In this document: one piece after another, positions 1 to 8,499 of the stretch | Layout: each line of letters begins with the position of its first letter | Numbering within the stretch: the stretch's first letter is position 1 | Assembly (NCBI RefSeq): GCF_014204325.1 | Contig: NZ_JACHKT010000014.1 | Location: forward strand, 1-64,000 | DNA from: Arcicella rosea | GTDB lineage: Bacteria; Bacteroidota; Bacteroidia; Cytophagales; Spirosomataceae | Reading direction: 5' to 3' | Length of the DNA stretch: 64,000 bases | Program-made: the position numbers and the translations under genes | The notes under the pieces: generated by a model | What the model was told of the DNA's origin: nothing | The model's database searches: none | The model's input: only the letters and a program-made list of their open reading frames with translations

Positions 1-392
1 GACTAATCTCTCAATCTTACCAAATCTAGCTACAATTATCTTCCTAATTGCTCCCTCTTCTCAACCCGTTGGCGTCGTTTGGGAGTGCAAAGATGCAAGC
101 TTTATTTTTAAATACAATGGCTACACCTAAAAAAAATTGACTTTTTTTGAAAATATTTTATAAGTATTCTGTTTTTCAATAAGTTAAAATCGAAAATATT
201 TTTCAGAAAAAATGATTAAAAAGTAATGACAAAAACTACTCAATTTTATCTAATTAGAATATTTATAAAAAAACAAAAAATAAACATGTTGTGTTTTTTG
301 TAAGAATTAATCTAAGCCTAGATAAAACTAAAATATCCAAGCCACTCATTGAAAGTAACTTGGATATTTACGACTTACTGATGCGTAGATGC
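1..392. other. Non-coding flank downstream of rep
   Basis: No convincing gene is present. Positions 1-110 are more mixed in composition and pyrimidine-rich (for example cccgttggcgtcgtttggg near 66), followed by very AT-rich DNA to about 300. The phrase ggagtgcaaagatg near 80 followed by T-rich DNA resembles sequence I associate with boundaries of repeated elements in Bacteroidota, but I cannot name an element. Confidence 0.4.
331..369 (-). terminator. Hairpin downstream of rep
   Basis: Perfect 11-bp inverted repeat: aaatatccaag at 331-341 pairs with cttggatattt at 359-369 across a 17-nt loop, 24 bases past the rep stop codon. The T-run on the minus strand is weak, so termination is plausible rather than certain. 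Confidence 0.45.
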
Positions 393-1877
393 CTAATAAT
401 TTAGCAATTGTATCATATCATCAGATATTTCTACTTCTCTTCCTTCTTTACTCATCCAATATTGGAATTTTTCTAATCGGTTATAAGGATTATATAGATC
501 TCTTAATGAGAAAATCATGCCCATGTGCTGTTTGGCAATTTGAGTTGGTTGGTTATCTATACTGAAATACCATTCGCTATTTCGTCCTGCGTCTTGCATT
601 TCATTTATTAAGATAAGCTTGTCATTATCATTCAAAGCATCGTATCTTCTTTCAAAGTAATTCAGTTCTGCTTCTTTAAATAACATCACAAGTCTTTTAA
701 ACTCCTCTTGTCTATTGGCTTTCTCTGCTTCCTGCTTTATCTTCTGTTTTTTCTCTTCTACTTTCTTCTTTTTCTGTTTGGTATAACCTTGATGTTGCTC
801 GAACAGATTTTTCGTACTAAAGTATGCCATACTTCGTACTATTACTTTTTTATCTATCAAAGCATTGAAACAATCTTCTACTAATTCCCTCCCGTTGTTT
901 TCTACATAAGTATCTATTTCTATTTCTATGGTATTTATTTCTGGTTTCTCTACTAAATTAATCTTCTTGAAGAGTGTATATAAGTATGTATTATTATTCT
1001 CGGGTTGTTCTTCTTGCTTCAAAGGTTCTTTCATTTCTGAGAAACTTTCGAATTCAATCATTCTAATAGCATCGTCGTCGGTTGATGAGGCTTTCTTTTT
1101 TAACTTAATGAAAAACAATAATCCTGTTATTTTAGGGCGTAGTTTATCAAGGTTCGTTCCTTTTTTTTGATAAGTAATAAAGATGTCTGTTTTATCATTG
1201 ATTTCTTCAATGGCTGGGATGAGTACTCTTTTCTCAAGATTAGAGAATTTCAAATATCCACTGGTATTGTATTCAAATTGAATTTTGAAGCGTTCAATGT
1301 CTATTTCATAGAAGCCTTTGTTTAACCAAGACTTGAAAAATGGATATAATTTAATCGATTGGCTATTCTGTAATCTAAAGAAGTTCTCTTTCAAGAAACT
1401 AAAATTCTCTCTTTCATTTACTTCAAGAATCTTTTGAGCTAAATCTCGCACGATAAAAAGCTGTATTTTACCAGAACCTTCGTCATGAATCATTTGAGAA
1501 ATAATCGTCGTACTTACTTCTAATTTTCCTTCACGCCACTTTAATAAAGTCGTTTGAAGCATTTCAGCACTTTCTATCAAATAATTATAGCCCTTTTTAT
1601 GGGTTACTCCTATTCTTTCTAAAAAGTCTTTAATATGAATGGTAAAGCAAACACTTTCGTTTTGCTCCATTCCGAACAAATGTGAGGGCTTTAGACGAGA
1701 AGCTATTTCAATGAATAGTTTTCTTGTATAAATATCATCTACCGAAACCGATTCATTCTTAGAAATTCTTCTGATGAATTTGGGATTAGCTAATGGATTG
1801 TTGAAAATCAGGTAATCTGGATTATTCTGAAATAATTCAATACTTAAGCTTGGTTCTAATTCATTTTTCATCTGCAT
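393..1877 (-). CDS. Replication initiator protein, Rep_3/RepB type
   Basis: Predicted plasmid-type replication initiator of 494 residues. The N-terminal two thirds (about residues 40-260) resembles the tandem winged-helix Rep_3 fold, with the segment LFIEIASRLKPSHLF and later KFSNLEKRVLIPAIEEIN, a characteristic second-winged-helix motif. A Lys/Glu-rich coiled segment near residues 365-395 (KQKKKKVEEKKQKIKQEAEK) precedes a C-terminal extension, making the protein longer than many Rep_3 members. It is transcribed away from the iteron array directly upstream (2030-2796), the usual arrangement for an iteron-binding initiator. Start: ATG at 1877, with a second ATG two codons later; a consensus promoter ends only about 16 bases upstream, so the leader is very short. 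Known for the family: Rep binds iterons and opens an adjacent AT-rich region. Family assignment is confident; the exact subfamily is not. Confidence 0.88.
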   Translation of the reverse strand: MQMKNELEPSLSIELFQNNPDYLIFNNPLANPKFIRRISKNESVSVDDIYTRKLFIEIASRLKPSHLFGMEQNESVCFTIHIKDFLERIGVTHKKGYNYLIESAEMLQTTLLKWREGKLEVSTTIISQMIHDEGSGKIQLFIVRDLAQKILEVNERENFSFLKENFFRLQNSQSIKLYPFFKSWLNKGFYEIDIERFKIQFEYNTSGYLKFSNLEKRVLIPAIEEINDKTDIFITYQKKGTNLDKLRPKITGLLFFIKLKKKASSTDDDAIRMIEFESFSEMKEPLKQEEQPENNNTYLYTLFKKINLVEKPEINTIEIEIDTYVENNGRELVEDCFNALIDKKVIVRSMAYFSTKNLFEQHQGYTKQKKKKVEEKKQKIKQEAEKANRQEEFKRLVMLFKEAELNYFERRYDALNDNDKLILINEMQDAGRNSEWYFSIDNQPTQIAKQHMGMIFSLRDLYNPYNRLEKFQYWMSKEGREVEISDDMIQLLNY

Positions 1878-1880
1878 ATT

Positions 1881-1924
1881 GGTTACCTAATTACAAAACT
1901 AATTTCTTTTGGCAACTTTACAAA
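1881..1924 (-). promoter_or_regulatory. rep promoter overlapped by inverted partial iterons
   Basis: On the minus strand TTTG (1924-1921), a 19-nt spacer and TAGTTTTG (1901-1894) match the Bacteroidota promoter pattern TTTG-N19-TAnnTTTG exactly. Immediately downstream, ggttacctaatta (1881-1893) resembles the 3' half of the origin iteron (gttgcctaatt), and ggcaac at 1911-1916, within ttttggcaac (1907-1916), is the same element inverted and lies in the spacer. This arrangement suggests Rep represses its own gene; that is inference. Confidence 0.65.
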
Positions 1925-2029
1925 AAAATGTTTCCAAATAGTATCCTTTTTTAATAGCATATTTAGGTCGTATTTTTAATAGACAAAACCAAAGATTATC
2001 ATTCGAAAATCTCCTCTATATAATTACTT

Positions 2030-2796
2030 ACCTACAATTTGTTGCCTAATAAAATATGAATTAATCAGGACGAAAAGCTCATATTTCATAAGAATACCTA
2101 CAATTTGTTGCATAATTAAGATATTTGATAGACTTCATCTCTTTCTAAAACATGGAATTGGTTTAAAGTAGCAAAGAATTGATGTACGATGATATTAAAG
2201 AGAGTATATAGACTAGCATATCTGTATTTTACCTACAATTTGTTGCTTAATTAGTCGTAAAACATCATGTAAAGCTTATATCATATTTTCACCTACAATT
2301 TGTTGCTTAATTCAAGTAGAAAAGCAACAAATAAAGCCTCAAAATACACCTACAATTTGTTGCCTAATTGATAGAAAGGAAGACCATATTTACTTTAGGC
2401 TTGATAAACAAAATGGATAAATAGAAAGGATGAAAAACGCTTTTTGAAAAGCATATTTTTAAAAGTGAAAAATATGCTTTTACCTACATTTTGTTGCCTA
2501 ATACTTCAAAGCAAGAAGATTATCGACATTTCCAAGTTTTTTTCTAGTAATTTGTACTCAAACCTACAATTTGTTGCCTAACGATTTTATAAATATCTAT
2601 AAATCATTAACTTAAAGAATATTGATTTTATTCATAATCATCGTTTACCTACATTTTGTTGCTTAACACCTACAATTTGTTGCCTAATACCTACAATTTG
2701 TTGCTTAATTACCTACAATTTGTTGCCTATCACCTACAATTTGTTGCCAAACCACCTACAATTTGTTGCCAAACCACCTACAATTTGTTGCCAAAA
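2030..2796. repeat. Origin of replication: 14 direct iterons
   Basis: Fourteen direct copies of a 21-bp iteron, core acctacaatttgttgc followed by cttaat, cctaat or ccaaac-like ends. Starts: 2030, 2096, 2231, 2291, 2348, 2482, 2562, 2647, 2668, 2689, 2711, 2732, 2754 and 2776. The last seven are tandem, one every 21-22 bp (two helical turns); the first seven are spread 57-135 bp apart. Copies at 2482 and 2647 read acctacattttgttgc, and 2096 has gcataat at its end. All point the same way. Location between rep and parA and the phased tandem block identify an iteron-regulated origin. Confidence 0.93.
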
Positions 2797-2950
2797 TATG
2801 ATATAACAATCTGATTTTCAATTGATTACAGAGGTACTAAAAAATATATTAAAAAACTCTTTTAAAAATATATTTAAAAAAGCCTCTCTCAAAAAATAAA
2901 AATTGAGAGAGAGATTTTTTAATTTTTATTTTTTACAAAAAACGTTTGTA
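2797..2950. other. AT-rich unwinding region with hairpin
   Basis: Directly after the last iteron the DNA is almost pure A/T, as expected of a duplex unwinding element. It contains an inverted repeat, ctctctcaa (2884-2892) and ttgagagag (2903-2911), followed by a T-run. This could be a terminator for a short transcript crossing the origin or a structure used during initiation; the sequence alone does not decide. Confidence 0.5.
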
Positions 2951-2974
2951 TGAAATTTTATGCTTTTTGTAAAA

Positions 2975-3010
2975 TTTTGCATAATATATCATGCAAAACC
3001 AGTACATTTG
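2975..3010 (+). promoter_or_regulatory. parAB promoter with inverted-repeat operator
   Basis: TACATTTG at 3003-3010 matches the -7 consensus TAnnTTTG, with TTTG at 2976-2979 as a -33 element at a slightly long 23-nt spacing. A perfect inverted repeat, TTTTGCAT (2975-2982) and ATGCAAAA (2991-2998), fills the spacer. ParA proteins with an N-terminal HTH, as here, often repress their own promoter, so this is a likely operator. Confidence 0.5.
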
Positions 3011-3040
3011 ATAATATTTTCATTTCAAATCATTATATAA

Positions 3041-3988
3041 ATGTTGACTCAAGAATTATTATTGAGATTTCTCAGAAGAAGAAATGCCATTTCAGTGGCG
3101 ACATTAGAGAGAGAAGCAGGACTGGCGAAGGATACTTTAGCCAAAGCATTGAAAGGTGAACGTAATTTAAGTGAAAAGCATTTAGAGCTACTTTTGCCAG
3201 TGGTTACTTCTTATGGGTTTTCAATTGATTTGTATGAAAAGGCTAGAGTAGTTTCGGTAATCAATCATAAAGGGGGAGTTGGTAAAACCACAACGACAGG
3301 ATATTTGGGTGAAGCAATTGCCAAAAAAGGCTTTAAAGTATTAATTATTGATTTAGATCCACAGGGAAATTTGAGCCAAATTTTTGATGTACAGATTCGT
3401 GATGAGCAACAAGTTTATACAAGTTTGGTGAAATTAGCCGATTTACCCATCTATAATATTGGTGAAAACTTAGACATTGCCCCTTCTGATATTGAATTAG
3501 CAAAAGCTGAAACAGAATTAGTAAATAAAGTAGGAGGAGAGCAACGTTTGAAAATATTGATTGCGAGATTGAGTCAGAATTATGATTTCATCTTGATTGA
3601 CTGTCCGCCGTCATTGAATATTCTTACGATGAGTGCGATGCAGGCTTCTAATAGTTGCTTAATTACTCTTTTGCCTGAAATGTCGGCTTTAAAAGGCTTA
3701 AACACTTTATTAGAACGCATTTCGGAAGCTCGTCAGATATTTAATCCAGCTTTACAAGTGGATGGAATTGTGTTTACGATGGTTAGGAAAAATACCGTTC
3801 ACGATGGTATTAAAGAGACTGTGAGAAGTATTTTCCCGCATACCAAAGTATTTGATAAAGAGATTAAGCACTTGATTGCTTTTCAAAAAGCACAGATAGA
3901 GCAAATTCCTATCAGAACGTTTGACAAAGATTCAGAAGCGGCAAAATGCTACGAAGAATTTTGTGACGAATACTTATCATTATTTTAA
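3041..3988 (+). CDS. parA: ParA family partition ATPase with N-terminal HTH
   Basis: Partition ATPase of 315 residues that would move or position replicon copies with its partner ParB. Residues 1-60 are a small helix-turn-helix-like DNA-binding region (ATLEREAGLAKDTLAKAL). Residues 77-84 are the deviant Walker A motif KGGVGKTT; Walker A' follows as VLIIDLDPQGN, and FILIDCPPSLN is the Walker B region, both classic for ParA/Soj. The extra N-terminal domain is the plasmid-type (ParA Ia) feature linked to autoregulation, and an inverted repeat lies in its promoter. parB starts 20 bases after the stop, so the two are an operon. The ATG at 3041 gives the complete HTH domain and fits the promoter. 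Confidence 0.93.
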   Translation: MLTQELLLRFLRRRNAISVATLEREAGLAKDTLAKALKGERNLSEKHLELLLPVVTSYGFSIDLYEKARVVSVINHKGGVGKTTTTGYLGEAIAKKGFKVLIIDLDPQGNLSQIFDVQIRDEQQVYTSLVKLADLPIYNIGENLDIAPSDIELAKAETELVNKVGGEQRLKILIARLSQNYDFILIDCPPSLNILTMSAMQASNSCLITLLPEMSALKGLNTLLERISEARQIFNPALQVDGIVFTMVRKNTVHDGIKETVRSIFPHTKVFDKEIKHLIAFQKAQIEQIPIRTFDKDSEAAKCYEEFCDEYLSLF

Positions 3989-4008
3989 ATCAGTTAACAT
4001 TTTAGAAA

Positions 4009-4929
4009 ATGGCAAAGAATATCAAAATGTCGATTGCTGAAAAAGCGAGAGTAGCTATCACAAATAGTAGTTTTTCACCCTTGGAATCGATTAAACAGAA
4101 TATTACTGTTCTTGAAGAATTAAAAAGCTTTATTCCGCCACTGTTAGATGCCGAATTGGCACAACTAAAAGCTAATTTATTGGCAAATGGCTGTAAAGAC
4201 CCTTTGTTGCTTTGGGAAACTACCAAAGATGTTATTGGTCTAGGAAGCAGAGAAGAGCCAGCTTATGTGTTAATTGATGGACACAACCGTTACGGAATTT
4301 GCAAGGAATTTGGGATTACTTTCAATGTTCAATTATTGTCGTTCAATTCTTTTAAAGAAGTAAAAGAACACATGATTGATTTGCAATTGGGACGAAGAAA
4401 CTTGAATGCACAGCAGGCTTCGTATTTACGTGGATTACGCTATAACACTGAGAAAAACGATGTTATTGATAATTTACAAGGCAAAAAAGAGGAAATAGAT
4501 TCAGATGGTCAAAATGTCCATTTGGAGAAAGAACCTAAAATTACCACTGCTGAAAGATTAGCAAAAGAGTATAACGTTGGTGAAAAGACAATTAGAAGAG
4601 ATGCCGCTTTTGCCGAAGGATTAGAAAAACTAACACCTACACTTCGTAATGAAGTACTTTCGGGCAAGAAGAAAGTTGACAAAAATAAAATTCAATTATT
4701 AGCAAAATCGAATGAAGAAAACCAATCAATTGATGATATTGAAAAAGTAGATGAAATTTTACAACAAGTAACAAAAGAGAAAAGTACAGAGAATAATCAA
4801 ATTGATATTGCTCAAGAAAAATATAACAAAGTTTTAAGTACGATTAACGAAGCTTATCAAACCAGAAGTATTCAAGCTTTTGAAGCAGTTGAAATTGCTT
4901 TACAAGAATTCAAAATGATATTAAACTAA
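4009..4929 (+). CDS. parB: ParB-like centromere-binding protein
   Basis: ParB/Spo0J-type protein of 306 residues, partner of the upstream ParA. The ParB/sulfiredoxin-like N-domain is visible around VLIDGHNRYGICKEFG and LQLGRRNLNAQQASYLRG (residues about 85-145), and a helix-turn-helix follows near 180-205 (TAERLAKEYNVGEKTIRRD). The C-terminal 80 residues are charged and probably helical, fitting a dimerisation region. A parS-like palindrome (4505-4521) lies inside the gene, between the N-domain and HTH, and two more lie just beyond its stop. The canonical GERR CTP-binding motif is not obvious; the nearest equivalent may be LGRR. Function in partition is well supported by position; biochemical detail is not. 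Confidence 0.88.
   Translation: MAKNIKMSIAEKARVAITNSSFSPLESIKQNITVLEELKSFIPPLLDAELAQLKANLLANGCKDPLLLWETTKDVIGLGSREEPAYVLIDGHNRYGICKEFGITFNVQLLSFNSFKEVKEHMIDLQLGRRNLNAQQASYLRGLRYNTEKNDVIDNLQGKKEEIDSDGQNVHLEKEPKITTAERLAKEYNVGEKTIRRDAAFAEGLEKLTPTLRNEVLSGKKKVDKNKIQLLAKSNEENQSIDDIEKVDEILQQVTKEKSTENNQIDIAQEKYNKVLSTINEAYQTRSIQAFEAVEIALQEFKMILN
4505..4521. promoter_or_regulatory. parS-like palindrome 1 (inside parB)
   Basis: ATGGTCAAAATGTCCAT fits ATGGNCANNNTGNCCAT and continues outward as CAG and TTG. The identical 17-mer occurs at 4941. Inferred ParB binding site. Confidence 0.6.
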
Positions 4930-4940
4930 GTATTTGTCAG

Positions 4941-4957
4941 ATGGTCAAAATGTCCAT
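4941..4957. promoter_or_regulatory. parS-like palindrome 2 (after parB)
   Basis: An exact copy of the 17-mer at 4505, 11 bases after the parB stop codon. The repetition outside coding sequence argues that it is kept as a DNA site and not for the residues it encodes. Confidence 0.62.
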
Positions 4958-5000
4958 TAGGAAAAATAATTGACCAGATAGAAATTAATGAATTTTAAAA

Positions 5001-5037
5001 AAAAGCTCAGATGGACATTTTGACCATCTGAGCTTTT
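5001..5037. terminator. Bidirectional terminator carrying parS-like palindrome 3
   Basis: Perfect 14-bp stem: aaaagctcagatgg (5001-5014) pairs with ccatctgagctttt (5024-5037), with A-runs before and T-runs after. It separates the converging parB and phosphodiesterase genes. The upper stem and loop (5011-5027) are themselves the palindrome ATGGACATTTTGACCAT, so one element appears to serve as both terminator and partition site. Confidence 0.8.
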
Positions 5038-5042
5038 TCGTT

Positions 5043-6308
5043 TTACTTCTTTAAAATTCCGTCTAAAACTTTCAGTTTACCGTCGATTTTATGCTCGTAT
5101 TTTAAGCCAAGAATTTTGCTAATCATTGGATAAATATTCACGTTTTCAAATCCGTCAATTTTTGTTTGTGATTTAAAAGCTGGTCCCCAAGCAAAAAATG
5201 TTGCGTGCATATCCTCCAAAGCTGGGTCGAAACCGTGTTTGCCTGGGGTAGTTGATTTTCCCGTAATGCCAAATACTTTTGGTAAATGCGGTACAAGCAA
5301 AATATCACCAATACGATTATACTTGTCGTCTTTTTTTGCGTAATGCCAACGGCTTGGAATATCTTTCTTCAAATACACATCAAAATCTTTCGCTTCTTTT
5401 TTCAAGGCTTTGTAAGTTGGCAAAATGTCTTTTTTGTCTTTTGCATAAAGCTGGAGTAAAGCATCGCCACGAGGAATGATAAATTTGGTGGGGTCAATCG
5501 CAGCAGGTAAAAGCATTGGATGTTCGTTTTCAACTTTAGTCATTCCGTGGTCAGAAACAAAAACAAAGTTTATTGGCAAATGAAGTGAATCTACCGTAGC
5601 TACGAGTTTCCCAATACTTTTATCGACAAAATGTACGGCTTCTTCAGTTTCTTTTGAATCTGGTCCATAAGTATGTGCTTCGTGATCTACTTCAGGAAAA
5701 TAGAAAGTAATAATATGCGGACGTTTATCTTCTGGCAATTGCAACCAGTTTTTTACCGTTTGGATACGAGTATCAATATCAATTTTCTCGTTGTAATTGT
5801 AATAATAAGTAGGCAAAATACCTTGAATATTACTTTCAGAAGCCACCCAATAAAAGCTGGCACTGAGCATCTGTTGTTTTTCTGCCAAAACCCAAAGTGG
5901 CGTTCCGCCATACCAAGAGCCATCGGCAACGGCTTTTTTATTACTCATTCCATAATTTTCTTGGCGTTGAGCATCATAAAATGAATTATCAACCAAACCA
6001 TGATGAGAAGGATACATTCCTGTAACGATGCTATAATGGTTTGGGAAAGTAAGTGATGGAAAAGAAGGAAGCATAAACGAAGCCGTTACGCCATCATTAC
6101 TTAGTTTACGAAGATTTTTTGCTTGATATTTATCAGTAAAATCTGCCCTAAAACCATCTGCTGAAATTAATATAACATAAGGTTTTTGCTGCTGTTCTTG
6201 GCTATTTGTACGGTTTGGAATGATTTGCTGTGTTAAATCCTGAGAAAAGCCATTGTACAAACACAAATATGAAAGAACGAAGAAGAATAGTTTTGTTGAT
6301 TTTTTCAT
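5043..6308 (-). CDS. Ectonucleotide pyrophosphatase/phosphodiesterase (alkaline phosphatase superfamily)
   Basis: Exported enzyme of 421 residues in the type I phosphodiesterase/nucleotide pyrophosphatase family, expected to hydrolyse phosphodiester or pyrophosphate bonds of extracellular nucleotides. After a signal peptide (KKSTKLFFFVLSYLCLYNG) the metal and nucleophile motifs are clear: ISADGFRADF (first Asp), PSLTFPNHYS (Thr nucleophile in TFPNHY), EVDHEAHTYGP (Asp and His ligands), VSDHGM (Asp-His) and GKHGF (His). Length is typical for bacterial NPPs. I chose ATG 6308; an in-frame TTG five codons upstream would add residues before the signal peptide. It converges on parB and is divergent from the regulator gene at 6572. 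Its place beside a phytase locus suggests phosphate scavenging. Confidence 0.87.
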   Translation of the reverse strand: MKKSTKLFFFVLSYLCLYNGFSQDLTQQIIPNRTNSQEQQQKPYVILISADGFRADFTDKYQAKNLRKLSNDGVTASFMLPSFPSLTFPNHYSIVTGMYPSHHGLVDNSFYDAQRQENYGMSNKKAVADGSWYGGTPLWVLAEKQQMLSASFYWVASESNIQGILPTYYYNYNEKIDIDTRIQTVKNWLQLPEDKRPHIITFYFPEVDHEAHTYGPDSKETEEAVHFVDKSIGKLVATVDSLHLPINFVFVSDHGMTKVENEHPMLLPAAIDPTKFIIPRGDALLQLYAKDKKDILPTYKALKKEAKDFDVYLKKDIPSRWHYAKKDDKYNRIGDILLVPHLPKVFGITGKSTTPGKHGFDPALEDMHATFFAWGPAFKSQTKIDGFENVNIYPMISKILGLKYEHKIDGKLKVLDGILKK

Positions 6309-6450
6309 TTGAAATACTATCAAAAATTGATAGGCTTTAAAATTTGTTGAAGTGAATTGATGATTTGTAAAATCTGTAAAAGCAATTTAGCCCATAACTA
6401 GTCAAAAATCAAAAACTTGTTCTTTTCCTTCATCAAATCGGCACAAAAAT

Positions 6451-6484
6451 CAAATTTAAAATATCGAAGCACATCATCGTTACA
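6451..6484 (-). promoter_or_regulatory. Candidate promoter of the phosphodiesterase gene
   Basis: On the minus strand TAAATTTG (6458-6451) matches the -7 consensus. At the -33 position, 19 nt away, the expected TTTG is replaced by TGTAACG (6484-6478). TGTAACG also occurs near 8238, 8346 and 8365 before the receptor gene. An activator-dependent promoter is possible. Confidence 0.35.
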
Positions 6485-6571
6485 TTAAATGTTTGTTAAA
6501 CTTCTGTGTGGCGTACAAATTATGAGAAGTATCAAGTGGAAATTTGAAAGATTTTTTATTTGATATTCCTT

Positions 6572-8218
6572 ATGAATTACTTCAAACATTACTTCCTTTT
6601 TCGTTTTCTGAAAAGCTTTTTGCTAATCATTCTTTTTCTGCCCAACATTTTTTCACAATCGCTTAAACAAGACGAGAATGAAAATATTGGATTATTCTCG
6701 CATAATCCAGACGCTACTTTTAGGCTGTTGAAAGAAAAATATACGAAAGCCAACGAGCAGAAAGATGCCGTACAGGCAGGCATTTACTTGCAACAAATGG
6801 GACAAATCTGTTATCATTTTGGGCATTATCCGCAGGCTTTGGATTTTCATTTACAAGCCGGTAAGCTATTCAAGGCGAATCAGAAGAAAGATTTATTGGC
6901 AGAAAACTTAAACGATTTAGGTGTTTTGTATTACTATAATCGTCAGCGAAAGCTTGCTCGCCAACATTACGATGAAGCTTTTGCTATTTATAAAAGTAAT
7001 CAGAATGACTTGGGCATGGCGAATACTTTGGGTAAAATCGGGCAATTGTACGAAAAACAACAGAAGTACGATAGTGCCTTTACCTATCAGCGACAAGCGA
7101 TGAGTCATTACCAAAAAATCAATAATCGTCAGGGAATGTCTAAGATTTATGAAAATATCGGAAGTATTTATGAAGATTTAGCACGCTACGATTCGGCTTA
7201 TTTTTATTATCAACAAGCATTTGTAGTCAATCAAAAAACTAAAAATCACATTGCTCAAATTGAAGTACTGAATAATTTGGGCGATGTTTTGAGGAAAACA
7301 GGAAAGCTAAAAGAGGGTTTGGGGTATTCAAAAAAAGCCTTGGATTTGGCTTTGGTTTCTAAGGAAACGTATCAATTATCGGGTGCTTATCGAGACATTG
7401 CGAAAGGATTTAATTTAATGGGTCGGAATGACAGTGCTTTTCATTATTTAGAATTAAGTCGAAAAACGGCTTTGGATATTTACGACGAAAACAGCAATAA
7501 ACAACTGGCTTTGCTACAAGTGATGTACGACATTACGAAAAAAAATAATGAAATAGAGCAACTGAATAATGCCCGAAAGACGAATCAAATTATTGGTTTT
7601 GCCATTGGAATTGTTACGATTTTGTTGGCAGCTTTGGCAACGGTTATCATTAGTCGCCAGCGTTTGAAAATTAAGAGTGAACGTTTTTTGAATGAAGAAA
7701 AAAATCATGTGTATGAAACACAAAAAACCTTGATGGAAGTAGCTTTACGCAACAAAGTATTGGAAGAAGAAAACCTAAAAAATCTGTTGGAAATTAAATC
7801 AAAAGAATTGAGTTCGCATACGTTGCACGTGATTCAGAAAAACCAATTGCTTGAAAAGCTCTATCACCGATTAGAAGAAATGATTAAAGACGACCGCCGA
7901 GACCCCAAACGTCAGCTTCGACAAATCATGCAGGAAATCAACCAAAGTTTTAATCACGACCAGTATTGGGAAGAATTTAGAGGAATTTTTGAACAAGTAC
8001 ACCAAAGCTTTTTTGATAAACTAAAAGCTACTTCCGATAACCTTACGGCAAATGATTTACGATTGATTGCTTTGCTAAAAATGAATCTTACTTCTGCCGA
8101 TATTTCTTCCCTCTTGGGCATCTCTCAAGATAGTTTAAGAGTAGTTCGATACCGATTACGAAAGAAATTAAACCTTGCTCAAGGTGATAGTCTTTCGGCA
8201 TTTATTCAAGCTTTATAA
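6572..8218 (+). CDS. Membrane-anchored TPR protein with C-terminal HTH (regulator)
   Basis: Predicted regulator of 548 residues. An N-terminal hydrophobic segment (FLKSFLLIILFLPNIFS) acts as signal or anchor, residues about 50-330 hold several tetratricopeptide repeats (for example YPQALDFHLQAGKLF, QKYDSAFTYQRQAMSHY, ARYDSAYFYYQQAFVV), one membrane helix lies near 338-362 (IGFAIGIVTILLAALATVI), then a coiled coil and a C-terminal LuxR-like helix-turn-helix near 490-536 (TSADISSLLGISQDSLRVVR). This periplasmic-TPR, membrane, cytoplasmic-HTH layout is common in Bacteroidota. It precedes the receptor-lipoprotein-phytase genes by 281 bases on the same strand, so it probably controls them. ATG 6572 is chosen over an in-frame TTG at 6560. 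The ligand is not predictable. Confidence 0.75.
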   Translation: MNYFKHYFLFRFLKSFLLIILFLPNIFSQSLKQDENENIGLFSHNPDATFRLLKEKYTKANEQKDAVQAGIYLQQMGQICYHFGHYPQALDFHLQAGKLFKANQKKDLLAENLNDLGVLYYYNRQRKLARQHYDEAFAIYKSNQNDLGMANTLGKIGQLYEKQQKYDSAFTYQRQAMSHYQKINNRQGMSKIYENIGSIYEDLARYDSAYFYYQQAFVVNQKTKNHIAQIEVLNNLGDVLRKTGKLKEGLGYSKKALDLALVSKETYQLSGAYRDIAKGFNLMGRNDSAFHYLELSRKTALDIYDENSNKQLALLQVMYDITKKNNEIEQLNNARKTNQIIGFAIGIVTILLAALATVIISRQRLKIKSERFLNEEKNHVYETQKTLMEVALRNKVLEEENLKNLLEIKSKELSSHTLHVIQKNQLLEKLYHRLEEMIKDDRRDPKRQLRQIMQEINQSFNHDQYWEEFRGIFEQVHQSFFDKLKATSDNLTANDLRLIALLKMNLTSADISSLLGISQDSLRVVRYRLRKKLNLAQGDSLSAFIQAL

Positions 8219-8499
8219 GTGCTTAATGATTTAGAAATGTAACGGTAACAATTTGATAATGTATCGAAAGTCAATTTTTATATTACTGAAAATCAGCTAC
8301 TTGTATTGTGTTTGTTACTCTTGTTGCCTTCTTGTTTATGGGCTTTGTAACGCTGTTGCTTTTTTGTAACGCCCAAAATTTGCTTCTGTTCTGATTGTAT
8401 TTGCACCTTTGTCTCATCAAAAAAACGAGTGCAAATAAATTTTTATTTCTCTTACGAGTAAAATATCAGCAAGTGAAATAAAAGCAATACAAAGAAAAC
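8219..8499. promoter_or_regulatory. Upstream region of the phytase-locus receptor
   Basis: Contains three TGTAACG words (8238-8244, 8346-8352, 8365-8371); the last two sit in the repeat TTTGTAACGC at 8344-8353 and 8363-8372, 19 bp apart. TGTATTTG at 8396-8403 is a one-mismatch -7 element. A regulator binding site is possible, but the spacing is not that of a classical Pho box. Confidence 0.3.

Noticed and set aside
2030-2796. Repeated 21-mers could be read as a CRISPR array
   Set aside because: Spacing is either zero or irregular (57-135 bp), no cas genes are near, and position between rep and parA fits iterons.
8344-8372. Classical Pho box
   Set aside because: The direct repeats are 19 bp apart and not 11 bp, and lack the CTGTCAT core; reported only as a recurring word.
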